DNA from: Penicillium oxalicum
Lineage: Eukaryota > Ascomycota > Eurotiomycetes > Eurotiales > Aspergillaceae
DNA: 64,000 nucleotides
Assembly (NCBI RefSeq): GCF_001723175.1
Contig: NC_064650.1
Span: forward strand, 3,844,001-3,908,000
Reading direction: 5' to 3'
The notes under the pieces were generated by a model. It ran no database searches. It had not been told where the DNA came from and saw nothing but the letters and a program-made list of their open reading frames with translations. Positions 49,438 through 60,202 of the stretch are shown here, piece after piece. Position numbers and translations under genes: made by a program. Position 1 is the first letter of the stretch. The number at the start of each line of letters is the position of its first letter.

Positions 49438-51850
49438 ATGTCGGACCCAGCTAACCGTCGAGCTTCCTCGTCCACATCTTCACTTTCTTCGACATCCGAG
49501 ACTGCGCCCCAGCCAGAGGCTCCCCCACAGCCTCAACCCTCACCACAATCCTCAGAGCCCAGTGACCCTCGTCGCAAAAACCCGTTACTGCATCGTGCGA
49601 TCCAGAGGATCATCAAACCCCCGCGCAGAGAGCGAGGTTCAACTTCGCGGTGGGCTGCATTGGCCCGGCGTAGAGCTCAGGGCCTAGTAGAACCGTTGGC
49701 GTCGTCGCCATTGCGTGGAGTATCCACGGTCATGTCCAGATCCGCTTCTCCTGAGAGACAACTTGCGCGTGGTGAAGATACGCATGCTCAGCGGGACGTG
49801 AGGGATGGATCTTCCCAGGGTGATCGTCGAGCTCCCACTGCTCGAGAGGCGGCCATAGAGGAGGATGCAAAGTCGGATGTGTCCACTCTGTCATCCGACC
49901 AAACTGTGGTGAAGAAAAAGACCCAAGGTCGAAAAGCCATGGCCGCCATGATGTCGGGATTAGAAGGGCGCTTGTTCCCTCGAAGTTTGTCTCGTGGGCG
50001 CGAGTCCAGTCGTGGTCCCTCGTCACGCAGCCGCACTTCCTCGTTGGACTCACGCGCTGGCCCATCCACCGCACGTCTCAGTCGCTCTGCATCTCCCACC
50101 AACCGCAAACCTCCTTCCTCATCTCACCCCGACACTCCTGCTTCCTCCTCGTGCAAGGAAAAATCCTTCAGAATGGACCCGGCTCGTAATAAATCCGACG
50201 ACGCTCTGGTCAGCAAATCTGAAACCATGCCCACCTACGTCCGGCCCACTGAACACGCCGAGCCCGGAGAGCGCGTGGCCAAGGATGTTTTTGATCGTGA
50301 AAACAAAATGCTGGCAAGCAGTAGTGACGACGATCACAACGGAGATGACAGCGATGACGACGGCGATGATGAGGATGGTGATGACGATGAAGAAAGCGAT
50401 GATGCACAAGGCGACGATGAAGATTCTGATGAAGATGAGCCCAGTCTCCCCGGCGTCACCTTCGTCACTGCCGGCCGGGGTCGCCAGACAAAGTCTCGCG
50501 CTAGCGGCCCCTCGAGCAACACCAGATCGGGTGAAGCCAGTGGCTCTCAGGAGTCCAAGCCCGCGTCTCAAGACACCCGTACGTATCTCTCACTTTTCTC
50601 TTACCTTCCTTTTTGAGAGATGACTAACTCACTATTCAGAGCCTCCTTCCTCCAAGCACAACATCCCGAACCAGGACCGCAAGCCTGGAAAGTCTGTGCT
50701 GAAGAGCGTCGTCCGGCCTCAGACCAATTTTGAGGTCCCCACCCCCCGTGCTCGGTCCGCTGCTGGCACCCCATGCGGATCCGACGATGAGGAGGAGGAG
50801 GCTGCCATTAACCGGGCTCAACGACTGAGCATCTACGTGTCGGCCATCGACAATCGTGTCCCCAACCGCTCGATTCGAACCATCGTCCGCGGTGAGTTCG
50901 ATGAGATCCAGCAAGAGGCGGCTGAGGGACGTCGCCGACAACGCAAGTACCTGGTGGCCACCGATCTGAGCCAGGAGTCCGAATACGCCCTGGAGTGGAC
51001 CATCGGGGGTCTGCTGCGCCCCGGTGATACCATGTATGCGATTTTCGCCATACATGAGGACGCCAATGCCGGCGCGGTCCAGGTGGGTGAAGGCGCCAAG
51101 GCCATGCAGGATGCCGTCGCCGTCGTCGGAAACCAGACGAAGGAGGCTTCCGGAGCGTCCCGCACTGGCACCCTCAACCTCCTGGGTCGGCTGAGTTCCG
51201 GGGTCGCTGGCAAGACCAGCTCCGTTGAGACCCGTGTTTCCCCCGCCGCGGAGGCCGAGCGAGTTCGTGCTGTGGAGAAAATCTCTGATATCTGTATCGG
51301 ATTTCTTCGCAAGACGGGCTTGTCAGTACGTATTGCGGTGGAAGTGATCCACTGCAAAAGCCCAAAGCAGATGATCACTGAGGCTGTAAGTGAACCCTAC
51401 ACCCCTCACCTTCTTTACATACGCAGTGAGCTGACCGACTCTCTTCAGATCGACGAACTGGAGCCAACGCTGGCAATTGTGGGTGCTCGTGGCCAGAGTG
51501 CCTTGAAAGGGTCAGTCGATTCTCTTTTTTTTTATTTGTTCTTCTGACTTCTCCTTATTTCCTTTGACATCGCCCGGTAACTAACATCTTACAGAGTCCT
51601 GTTGGGCTCCTTTTCAAATTACCTGATCTCCAAGTCCTCCGTTCCGGTGATGGTTGCCCGTCACAAGCTCCAGCGCCAGCTGGCCACCTCGCAGACGACC
51701 ATGAGGCTGGCGAACAACCTGACCGCCTCCAAGACCTTGCGGGAGAAGCTCGAGGCGGAGGCCAAGGAGAAGGCCAAGGCTGAAGCCAAGGCAAAGGCTC
51801 AGGCGAAAGCCGCGAGTAAGCCGGGTGGCACGGCCGACAAGGCCCCCTGA
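49438..51850 (+). CDS. universal stress protein (USP) domain protein with long disordered N-terminus
   Basis: The protein carries a C-terminal Usp domain, an ATP-binding Rossmann-like fold whose fungal function is poorly known. Exons are 49438-50578, 50640-51385, 51449-51510 and 51595-51850, encoding 734 residues. Residues 1-380 are Ser/Pro/Arg-rich, with an Asp/Glu-rich tract at about 285-338. The Usp domain runs from about 480 to 675, starting with KYLVATDLSQESEYALEW. It ends with GARGQSALKG, LLGS and VPVMVARHK, which exactly fits the G-X2-G-X9-G-S ATP-binding signature across an intron. The tail is a Lys/Ala helix. Introns are short (61, 63 and 84 nt); the first has an ACTAAC branch site. 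An in-frame ATG at 49366 would add 24 residues. The model is coherent; the biological role is not known from sequence. Confidence 0.9.
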
Positions 51851-53232
51851 GCTGACGGCACCACTCACAGCGAAGGGACTGGTAGTGGGGATGGTGGTTT
51901 TCTTTTTTTCCCTCCTCTCTCTTCTTTCTTTTGCATTTTTCTTTTTTTTGAATTGTAAGGGAGAGCGCGATAAAGCGCTCACTCCTTTTTATGATGTATT
52001 TTTATGCGGCATGAAGCGGCATGGCCAAGGGCGATGGAGTTGTCTCCTTTTGTTTTTTTCTTTTCTTTTCTTTTTTGTTTTTTTTGTTTCTTTTTTATTC
52101 ATATTTGCTTTTACATTTATTGATACCCGAAATCCAACGTCTTTCTTGGCTTGCTCCAATCGTCTTCGCAAACGCAAATTCGTGGCTTCTAACACAATTC
52201 TTTCTACCAACCTCGGTCACGGGTTATGTAGTACCTGCATATATAAAAATGAAGGCAATGCCACTTTGTCTGGCCATAACCTTAAAGAGATATACCAACA
52301 GGTTCGCCGCCTGCAGGTACCAGAGAGATTTGATTGGGTATACAAGATAGGAGAATGAGAGGAGATATAATATGATGTATTCTGACTTGGACGTAGGCGG
52401 GGAAGGTGGTATATTTCATTCCACGAAAAAAGTATATTACCTAAGGTAGAAACTCAAAGTACAGTGGAGATGTGAAGTAGTCCAAGACCTGATATATACT
52501 TCCGGCCGAACAGCGTATTTCTGGCAGATATTATATCTTTCGAAGGCCTGCAACTAGTAAACAAAAAGATGGCTGTCATGGCGTCTTTTCTTCTTTAAGA
52601 TATCCATGAATGGTATACGTGTAGTACCCCTAGCAGAAGACTATTGATTTATAGGCCATATATCAAAATTTCGTTTGGCTGGCATGGATGGAATTTCATG
52701 TAGTTATCATTCAAGGCTTAATGTCCTGATGTGTCCCATCTGCGAACTAATCTCATGAGTTGCACAGACACAAGGTTCACTTGAGTATCAGATGGTAGGT
52801 TCTTTCTAAGGGCAAGGGATTCCAAAGAACGCTCGTGGTTCATGTTTTGAGGGCAGAATTTCTCGGTGGATTGCAACATTACTGTACGCTTACGTTCAGC
52901 TCTGGGTGTATTTTATTACTTATTACTCGGGAAAGATGCAAGCCAAAGGCATGATCAGCGCTTACAAGGAGCCAGGATGATAGTCAAAAACAAGTCATAA
53001 ATTTAAGGGCAACAATAATTCATACGATCACCTCTGCATTCGCACGGGGGCCCGGGGAAAAAACACAGGATGCACAGGGCTTGAGACGAAGAAGGACCTG
53101 GACAAAAAAAAACCCGGACCGAGGCTGTCAATCTTCACACATGATGTCCGATGCATCAGTTATCGTTTCAGTCATGGATAGGGCATATGTGGCGCCCTCT
53201 TTCATCACATGAGAGGCTTGTTACAACCATTT
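51851..53232. other. convergent intergenic region
   Basis: The USP gene (+) and the small secreted-protein gene (-) converge. T-rich runs follow the USP stop codon (51900-52130). Nothing coding is supported. Confidence 0.5.
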
Positions 53233-53728
53233 CTAGATCTGGGTTAGTATACTGGTGGTCATGATGCGCAGCAGGGAAATAAATGGCCGGAAAAAAAGAG
53301 GAGGGAGAAAAGAGAAGAGAGAAAAGGAAGAGCTCAAGTGATCTTACAGGAACAATGTTTCCAAAAGTGCAAGCTGCGCTAACAACGTTTCCGAGGCCAG
53401 CCAGGGTACCTCCACGGCTGTACTGGTTGGCGATGCTCTCGAGACATCTGAAAGTGGAGCAGGAGAAAGAGGTGCCGGTGTTGCCCGAGTTGAACTGGTC
53501 CAGGAGGTGGTCGATGCAGGTGTGCCAGGCCTGGGCTTCAGCCGGGGAGTACTTGTTCTGCTGCTGGGTGTACTGCCACTGCTGGGGCTGGGAGTTTTGC
53601 TGATAGCCCTGCTGGTAGCCCTGGTTTTGCATCTGCTGGGAGGGCTACTGCTGGTACTGCTGGTTTCCACTGTACTGGGCAGTGACGGCGACAGCCATGG
53701 TGATAACGAAGGCAATGGAGAACTTCAT
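53233..53728 (-). pseudogene. small secreted Gln/Tyr-rich cysteine protein with in-frame TAG
   Basis: I do not recognise the family. The ATG at 53728 begins a signal peptide (MKFSIAFVITMAVAVTA) followed by a Gln/Tyr/Asn-rich segment. The frame meets TAG at codon 28 (53647-53645), within a run of Gln codons, then continues open in the same frame. The continuation is Gln-rich (GYQQGYQQ), then a compact region with four Cys (HTCIDHLLDQF, SFSCSTFRC, SAACTFGN). Exon 1 ends at 53348 with a GTAAGA donor; the acceptor at 53239-53240 follows a CTAAC branch site, leaving a 6-nt last exon that encodes Ile plus stop. Total length would be 128 codons including the TAG. A 5' untranslated intron at 53815-53737 and a TATA box upstream suggest a normally expressed gene. 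The TAG probably replaced CAG. It is either recently inactivated or a base error. Confidence 0.7.
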
Positions 53729-53943
53729 TTTTATTGCTGTGATCCGACCCGGTTAGAAGGAGTCGAGGAGGAAGAACAATGGGGAGTTGGGCAGACAGAG
53801 AAGAACTGAACGTACGAGTGGAAGGACGTTGGTCAAAAGCGATAGCTTAGAGAAAGGTGAGAGTCGAGGAATAGTAGCTTGGTAGATAGTTGGAGAAGAT
53901 GAGGATGATGATGAGGAAGAGATCAGAGCAGGTTGGGATCTGG

Positions 53944-53951
53944 TATTTATA
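53944..53951 (-). promoter_or_regulatory. TATA box of the small secreted-protein gene
   Basis: TATAAATA is present on the minus strand about 215 bases upstream of the start codon, or about 140 bases upstream once the proposed 5' untranslated intron is removed. Strong TATA boxes are typical of highly expressed secreted-protein genes. Confidence 0.55.
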
Positions 53952-56270
53952 ACTTCTCAACTACCCTCGTTCCGGGTCATAACCCCTCAGGATCTTCTCC
54001 TGGCGGAGCTTGATCGGCCCTGTTGATGCTGGATCCTCAACTCAGACCTGGATTGAGCGTTGTGCATGATCGTATCTGCGCGCTATGAGATCAATTTCGA
54101 AGCAGTAGGATGACGATGATCTGGACAGATGCCGCCCTCACGTCGTACGATCGAAGATCTTCTGCCATTTGGGGAAGAGTCTACATAGAATTGAGTGAGA
54201 AATCCTTCGACCTTAGAAACTCACATCATGCCAATCAATCGAGATCCCCGGTCTGAAGGTCTGAGATCAATTTACCGGAAGGGCAACCTGCAATGCAAGC
54301 CATTTCACACAGCACGACGCTTCAAGGCTCTGCTACCGTGAAGATGGGCTACAGATCATCTTCAATCAGGGCATTAGACCCCTGAGGTGATTTCTGATGC
54401 ATCTTGTTCTTCTAGGTATCGGGCAATTCATGACATCGAACATTATGCATAGGTATTTCGTGAGCGATCTCACACTTTATTATTGACTGGTGCTTGACTC
54501 ATTATTCCTTTTAATAAATAAACCTAAAGATTCGTAATTCGGCTTGCGCAATGATTAGAGAAAGAAGCATCAGGTCGGTCAAATCGGTCAGCCAATGACC
54601 CTGGACCGGTTATTAGAGAGCAACTCATATCGGAATTCTGCACATTCGTAGCGTGTAACCTGCAGGGGAGCTCGCATGCATCGCGCAATGACATCGCATT
54701 TTGCCGGTCAATATCTATCAAGTATGAGTGGTCATAGATGCTGCGATCAAGTCGCAGCTGCATGTCTTCCATCCACGATCACGAGTAAAATAGAAAGAGT
54801 TCCCATAGAGCATATTGCTATACATGTCGCCTGGCGATTGATCTCACGCTCGATGAGGTAGACAGCATAGGTCGGTACTGCTCACCAGCCCCATCACCTC
54901 AGCTCCACATGGACCGCGTCCGACATTCTTGCGCGAATAATCACTCGAAGCCGCCAGAAGCACGTCGATCATCTCAGCTCAAATCTAGATGTCCAAGAAC
55001 CTGAAAGTTCTGATACGGTAATTTTTGCCGCCAGAAGGCAGCGGGACTGGTGCTGCGTTGAGTCTCTTCACTGGACCATCAACTCCCACATTGCTGCAGG
55101 ATGATAGTGTGTGGCCAGGACTGTGAAATCCAAGACTCAACTGAGACCTTTTCTTTGGGAACCACCTGTGATGATCGACAACTCATCTTGTGTTTCTTGT
55201 TTCTTTCCATATTTACAGACAAATGAGGACCTCCAAACAGGGAGACATTTCGGCAGCGCGTATGTGGCATTCAATGCATGGATTCGATCGTACTGCCTCA
55301 TCAACGAAGATCCGATAGGCTCTGATCTATCGTACATGAGGTATTAGGGGTCCAGACCCATGATCAATGATATGTTTGTTCGATGCGATGTAGCTGGATT
55401 TCAAGACCAAAGAAAAAAAAAAAAGTGAAAAAGAAAATACATCACAAGAGAAGAAGAGAAAGAGAAAGGCGAGTGGGACCCTCCAGGATTCACAGAAGGT
55501 CTTCCATTCCTGATAACAACACAGCGGAGACTTGGTAACGGACTTCCTGGCTTCCATTTCCAACTACTCTATTCCTCTAGCCTGCAAAGATGGATACTCT
55601 GGGTTTGCGCTATCTATGTACACATTTATGCATGTACCTTGGCCCTGCGCTTGACTTGCCAGGTCCGACCCACTCCAGCCTGGTGGTCACCGATGGGCTA
55701 TGTGGCGACGCTTGGCCCGGGATTGACCGAAGATGCTTAAATCTGGCCCCGGTCATCGTATATGCAAGGGACTAAGGCTTCAATCTCGGCGCGGCTCGGA
55801 CGGCGGAGAAGCTAGCGGGTTGACCGTAAAATCTTGCTCCACACCCCCACAGCAAAAGTGCATTCGATACTTCTGGTCCGTCGATCCATGCATCCGGTGG
55901 CACGAGCTACATTTCACATTTACCCCTGCTGCCTCCAAGGATGAACGGTACCTCTGAGGACTGGACAGGCCGGCCTCTGTCCCTGATTTCGAAACCATCC
56001 ACGATGAAGTGACCTGACGATGCACCGAGAAAAACCGATCGATCGGTCGGGCATTCAAGGGAGATAGTCTGTGCAACCGGCAAGCTCAGCTTGCATCGTA
56101 TGTGGTAGACTGAGAGTCTGCAATGGATATTTTTCCTTGTCAGGAGGAAGAAACGACCACAAGGGCAAGGGGGAGGGGGGTGGGGGACAGACACTCGAAG
56201 ATCACGATCATGAACCAGACGGAGATGATCGACCAAGGTTTGGATACAAATGACATGATGTCTGAACACA

Positions 56271-56276
56271 TATAAA
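56271..56276 (+). promoter_or_regulatory. TATA box of the Cys-repeat secreted-protein gene
   Basis: TATAAA lies 65 bases upstream of the ATG at 56336, a normal spacing for a TATA-driven fungal gene with a short leader. Confidence 0.65.
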
Positions 56277-56335
56277 GTCCATTGCCAATCGCCTCGCATC
56301 CAGAGGGTAGAGAAACCAAGCAGACTCAAGCCATC

Positions 56336-58713
56336 ATGGCAAGAATCACGGCAGTTCTCGCTTTTTCGCTTGCGATAGCCATCTCCGCGGCCGAGACCAC
56401 TCAGAGTCGGGCTCCTCCGCGTAGACTCACCCTCGACGACATCATTCCAACCACCGACCACACGTCCGGCCAAGTCAAATGTTGTCCCCAAGGCACCGAG
56501 TTTGATGGCCAGGCGTGCGTTCTGGGGACCCCCCTCTGTCCCGAGGGCAGTGCACGAGTCGGAGACGCATGTGTCTTCAAGGCCTAGCCCTTTTGTGACC
56601 ATGGCTACGAGTTCAAGAACGGCGTGTGTGTGACCAGCGAGCCTCCCTCGTGTGGAGGCAAGTCGATCCTCAGAGATAATCACTGTGTCACGGATGGACA
56701 AGCCGATTGCGGCCCTGGATACCTGTTGCAAGGCAACGTGTGTGTCTCCCAGAAACCCCCTGCGTGCCCCTCTGGCCAGCATTTCACGGGGACAAGCTGT
56801 GCCTCTCTCACTGGTCCCAAATGCCAGGATGGTAGCAAGCTTGATGGCGGCGTCTGTGTCGATATCCAGCCTCCAATTTGTTCCAAGGGCGCCTCTTTCG
56901 ATGCGGCTTCGTCGCGCTGCATTGTTGTGTCGCAACTGAATTGCCCCGAAAATACCGTTGCTCAGAATGGCCAATGCGTCTCCATCCAAAAGCCCTTCTG
57001 CAGCGAGGGCGCGGTTTATAATGAGAAGATTCAGTCGTGCACCATTGTCGAGTCTCCCAAGTGTCCGGACGGCACGGAGTTGCATGGCAAGTCGTGTGTG
57101 TATCAGGGCCCACTTGCGTGCCCCGGAGGCACTGTCGTCTCTGTCGACAAAGCCCACGGCACGGCTCGTTGCTGCCCCCAGGGAATGTCTTGGGATAGAA
57201 GCGTCTGTTTCGTGCAGCCGGTGAATGGCAAATGTCCTGACGGTAGCGAGGCGATCCATGGTCGCTGTGAAAAGCACTCCAACCCTCCCCCAGAGTACCC
57301 CCGGGGATTCAAGCTTGACAAATCACGTTGTGTTTCACAGCAGCCACCAACTTGCCCCGAACACTCTCGCTTCGATAACGGGCATTGCATCGTCTCGGCC
57401 CAGCTCAAGTGCCCGCAAGGATTTGTGTTGCTCGGCTCGGACTGCGTCACCCAGCAGCCTCCCTCATGTCCGATCCACAGCAGAATCGAAGGCAACAAGT
57501 GCGTGAGTGATTTCCCGCCGTCTTGTGATGCTCCAGGCAAGTGGGATGGTCGTCGGTGCGTGATCAATGGCCATGCCACTTGCGAGGAAGGTATTCACAA
57601 GGGGGACGATTGTGTGACTGGAAATATCCCTTCATGTATCGATGGTGCCACTTTTGATGGAACTCGCTGTGTATCTGTCTCTGTTCCTCGCTGCCCTCAA
57701 GGCACTGTTCTGAACGAAAACGGCCTGTGCATGACCTCTACGCCCCCTCAATGCCCTGCCAACACCCACTTCCAGAACGGCCAGTGTGTCTACGGTGTTC
57801 CTACCTGTCCGATGGGCCAGAGATATTTCAATGGCCGTTGCGAAAGTGCCGAGCCTCCTCGATGTGCACAGAACTTTGTCTGGAAGGACGGCCGCTGCGT
57901 GCGGGTCACCGAGCAGCATTGTGACAGAGGCTTTGTTCTTAAAGATGGCCAGTGTATCTCCACCACCAACCCGGACTGCGGCAACCTGATTTTCAACGGC
58001 AAGTATTGCATTGCCAGCCCGCCAGTGTGCCCGGACGGTACCTATCTCGATGCTGGTCGTTGCTTTTCCTTTTAAGAGCCTCAATGTCCTCGCGGGTTCA
58101 AATTCGATGGCAGGAAGTGCTCTGCGTATGAGAAGCCGCAGTGCCCCCCCCCCCCGGTGCCGTGTTTGATCAGAACAGCCATGACTGCGTTGCCTCGAGA
58201 AAACCCCAGTGCCCTCCCAACCAGCAATTCAACGGAAAACACTGTGCCATTATCACCGGCGACTGCCTCGAATTTGAGTACTGCCCTACCGGGTCATATG
58301 GCAAGGGTTGTCGACGCACGCCTCTTGGAGTTGTGTGTGACGGGGATCGCTCGGAAAAGCCCAACACTCAAGACACTCCTGGGGGTCATTCGTACCCGAA
58401 CAACAACCAGCAGCCCATCCTGAACGGCAACAACGGCGGCTGGAGAGAGACCCCCCAGAATGGTTACCAGGAACAAGGCTACCGTGGCCAGCCCCAACAG
58501 CAAAATAATGGCATGTGGAGGGAGGAGCCAGCACGCAACAACTTTGACCACCAGCAGCAGCCCGTGGCACACGGCAACTGAAACGAGCAACCTGGTGCTG
58601 GCTACGGACAGCAGGGGAATTCAGGTCCCTATGGAGGTAACTGGAATGAGCAGCCAGCGTCTGGACCTGCTCCGGGCACCCAGGGCTGGCTTGAACGACC
58701 TGCCCCCAGGTAA
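56336..58713 (+). pseudogene. secreted Cys-rich repeat protein, interrupted by three stop codons and a frameshift
   Basis: The gene encodes a signal peptide (MARITAVLAFSLAIAISAAE) and about twenty repeats of roughly 28-32 residues. The repeat pattern is C-P-x-G, a short hydrophobic segment, (F/L)-D-G, x2-C-V, then a PP or KP linker. The arrangement resembles oocyst-wall-protein-like Cys repeats seen in some fungal secreted proteins, but the function is unknown. No intron is needed. The frame is broken by TAG at 56585-56587, TAA at 58073-58075, a shift in the C12 run at 58144-58155, and TGA at 58579-58581. After each break the pattern resumes, and the last part is a Gly/Gln/Asn-rich tail with two NEQP units ending at TAA 58711-58713. 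The TGA aligns with a TGG in the second tail unit, so it probably was Trp. A TATA box precedes the gene. The frame is otherwise well preserved, which suggests recent inactivation, strain variation or sequence error. Confidence 0.75.
58144..58155. repeat. C12 homopolymer inside a coding repeat
   Basis: Twelve C residues follow TG of a conserved TGC-CCN codon pair. The repeat consensus would be met by a run of about seven, so the tract appears expanded and shifts the frame. Confidence 0.8.
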
Positions 58714-59266
58714 ATCGTCCCGCTGTTTGTATGCAGGGCCGTGTCTTCCATTCTCGGCCTGGTTCACCGAGGAACTCGGCCATCGGAGGGAGAAGGATTC
58801 TCTGTAGTTCTTCAGAGGAGATTAATCAGGAAGCCTCGCACTTGGGATTGGACCGCGCTCCTTGCGCTAGTGTCTGACTGTTCTGTACTGAGTGTGGTTT
58901 TTTGTCTCCGGCGAAGGACCTATCATTCATTAGTCTTTTGTTTCCTTGATCTTGTTTCATCTGGGACTAGTCGCTCACTTAATAATCAAGTTCTTACTCA
59001 TGTTCAAAAATAACCTCTCCAAAGCACAGCGTAGTCCGTCTTGTCTCCCGGTTGACGATAGGGATGGTCTCGGGTCGGTTCTGTTTTTCAAATTGACTAC
59101 AAATGGGCAGAATTGGAGCACTTGTAAAAATAAAACCCCCTCACGGTTATTGGTCTCTACAGATTTCGCCTGATACGCCCAGGGATGTGATCCTCAGATA
59201 AATTGTATTGTAATTTCCGCTCAAAAAAAAGGAAACGAGTATATGGCCTGTCTATCTGCAATTGAT
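58714..59266. other. convergent intergenic gap
   Basis: The Cys-repeat gene (+) and the dehydrogenase gene (-) converge here. No gene is supported. Confidence 0.5.
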
Positions 59267-60202
59267 TTATACCACATTTTTGAGCTGCTGCCCAGCCAGG
59301 AACCGGCGCAAATTTTCCGTAATCAACGCTTCACAGCCCTGCGGTCGTCCACCCGCCGCATGAGGAGAGATGATCACATTCGGCGCCTTCCAGAGACGAC
59401 TCGATTCGGGAAGAGGCTCCTGTTTGAACACGTCCAACGCCGCTCCGGCGATCTCGCCTTTCTCCAACGCATCCACCAGCGCATCCTCATCGATCGACAC
59501 TCCACGGCCGACATTGACCACCCACGCATGTTTGGGAAGCAACTTGAGTCTCTCGGCGTTGAGCACATCCACGGTGGAATCGGAGCCTGGCAGAATCATC
59601 ACGAGCGCATCCGTCTCCGGGAGAAGTTCGGACAACTTGTCCTCGGCGTAGACCTCGACTCCATTGCGCACTCCCTGACTCCGAGCAATACCCTTGACTT
59701 GAGCACCGAGGGCAGTCAGACAGGGTGTGAGCGTCTTGGCGATGCTGCCGTATCCCCAAATGAGCACGCGGGCACCGCGCAATGTGGTGAAATCTGAGCG
59801 GGGGAAGGATCCGCCCAAGTGACCCGGCCACTTGGACTGAAGCTGGTAGTCGCGCATCTCGTAAAAGTGCCGGGCCGCATTCAGCAAGAGGCCGAGGGTG
59901 TGTTCGGCGACGGGATAATCGTGGAGCCCGACACCGGTGGTGACGATTGTTTTGTTGGAGTCGAAGCCGGCGGAGAGCACGTCATTGGGCCCGGCGGCGA
60001 GGGACTGGATCCATTTCACATTCTTCAATCGCTGGGCTGCGTCCTTGAGGTTGTCGGCGCTGTTGCACCAGGTCACGAGGATGTCTGCGTCGATGTGCTC
60101 TTCGGGGATGGTCGATTTGACATCATATGGGTGGAGAGAGACAGCGAAGCCCTGGAGACTTGGGACGTCGAGGGCCACGGATGTGGGGTAGAGAAGCTTC
60201 AT
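59267..60202 (-). CDS. D-isomer-specific 2-hydroxyacid dehydrogenase
   Basis: The enzyme is an NAD(P)H-dependent reductase of 2-oxoacids such as glyoxylate or hydroxypyruvate. A single exon encodes 311 residues from the ATG at 60202, a normal size. An N-terminal catalytic half is followed by the nucleotide-binding motif VLIWGYGSIAKTL near residue 149, where the glycine pattern is GxGxxA. The conserved VNVGRGVSIDEDALVDAL segment and the catalytic-region SPHAAG (active-site His) are visible. The catalytic Arg is likely in this VGRG context or nearby, and the Glu in LDVFKQEPLP. An in-frame ATG at 60325 would add 41 residues resembling untranslated leader. Substrate preference cannot be read from sequence. 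Confidence 0.93.
   Translation of the reverse strand: MKLLYPTSVALDVPSLQGFAVSLHPYDVKSTIPEEHIDADILVTWCNSADNLKDAAQRLKNVKWIQSLAAGPNDVLSAGFDSNKTIVTTGVGLHDYPVAEHTLGLLLNAARHFYEMRDYQLQSKWPGHLGGSFPRSDFTTLRGARVLIWGYGSIAKTLTPCLTALGAQVKGIARSQGVRNGVEVYAEDKLSELLPETDALVMILPGSDSTVDVLNAERLKLLPKHAWVVNVGRGVSIDEDALVDALEKGEIAGAALDVFKQEPLPESSRLWKAPNVIISPHAAGGRPQGCEALITENLRRFLAGQQLKNVV

Larger units (their letters stand above)
53729..56335. other. 2.6 kb divergent region between two secreted-protein genes
   Basis: Both flanking genes start here and face away from each other. Each has a TATA box near its own end. Open frames in between are short and featureless. There is an A12 run at about 55409-55424 (interrupted). 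Confidence 0.5.

Noticed and set aside
55907..57277. 456-codon open frame on the minus strand opposite the Cys-repeat gene
   Set aside because: It is the antisense of a repetitive Cys-rich coding region with biased codons. It has no domain and no start context, while the plus strand shows a signal peptide and ordered cysteines.
56585..58581. Programmed stop-codon readthrough as explanation for the Cys-repeat gene
   Set aside because: Three different stops in unlike contexts (followed by CCC, GAG and AAC) plus a frameshift do not fit known readthrough signals such as UGA-CUA.
53233..58713. Repeat-induced point mutation (RIP) as the cause of the nonsense codons
   Set aside because: The genes keep many unmutated CpA sites and are otherwise well preserved, the TGA change is not in a CpA context on either strand, and the ancestral codons of two stops are uncertain. 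A RIP index computed over the region would be needed to revive it.
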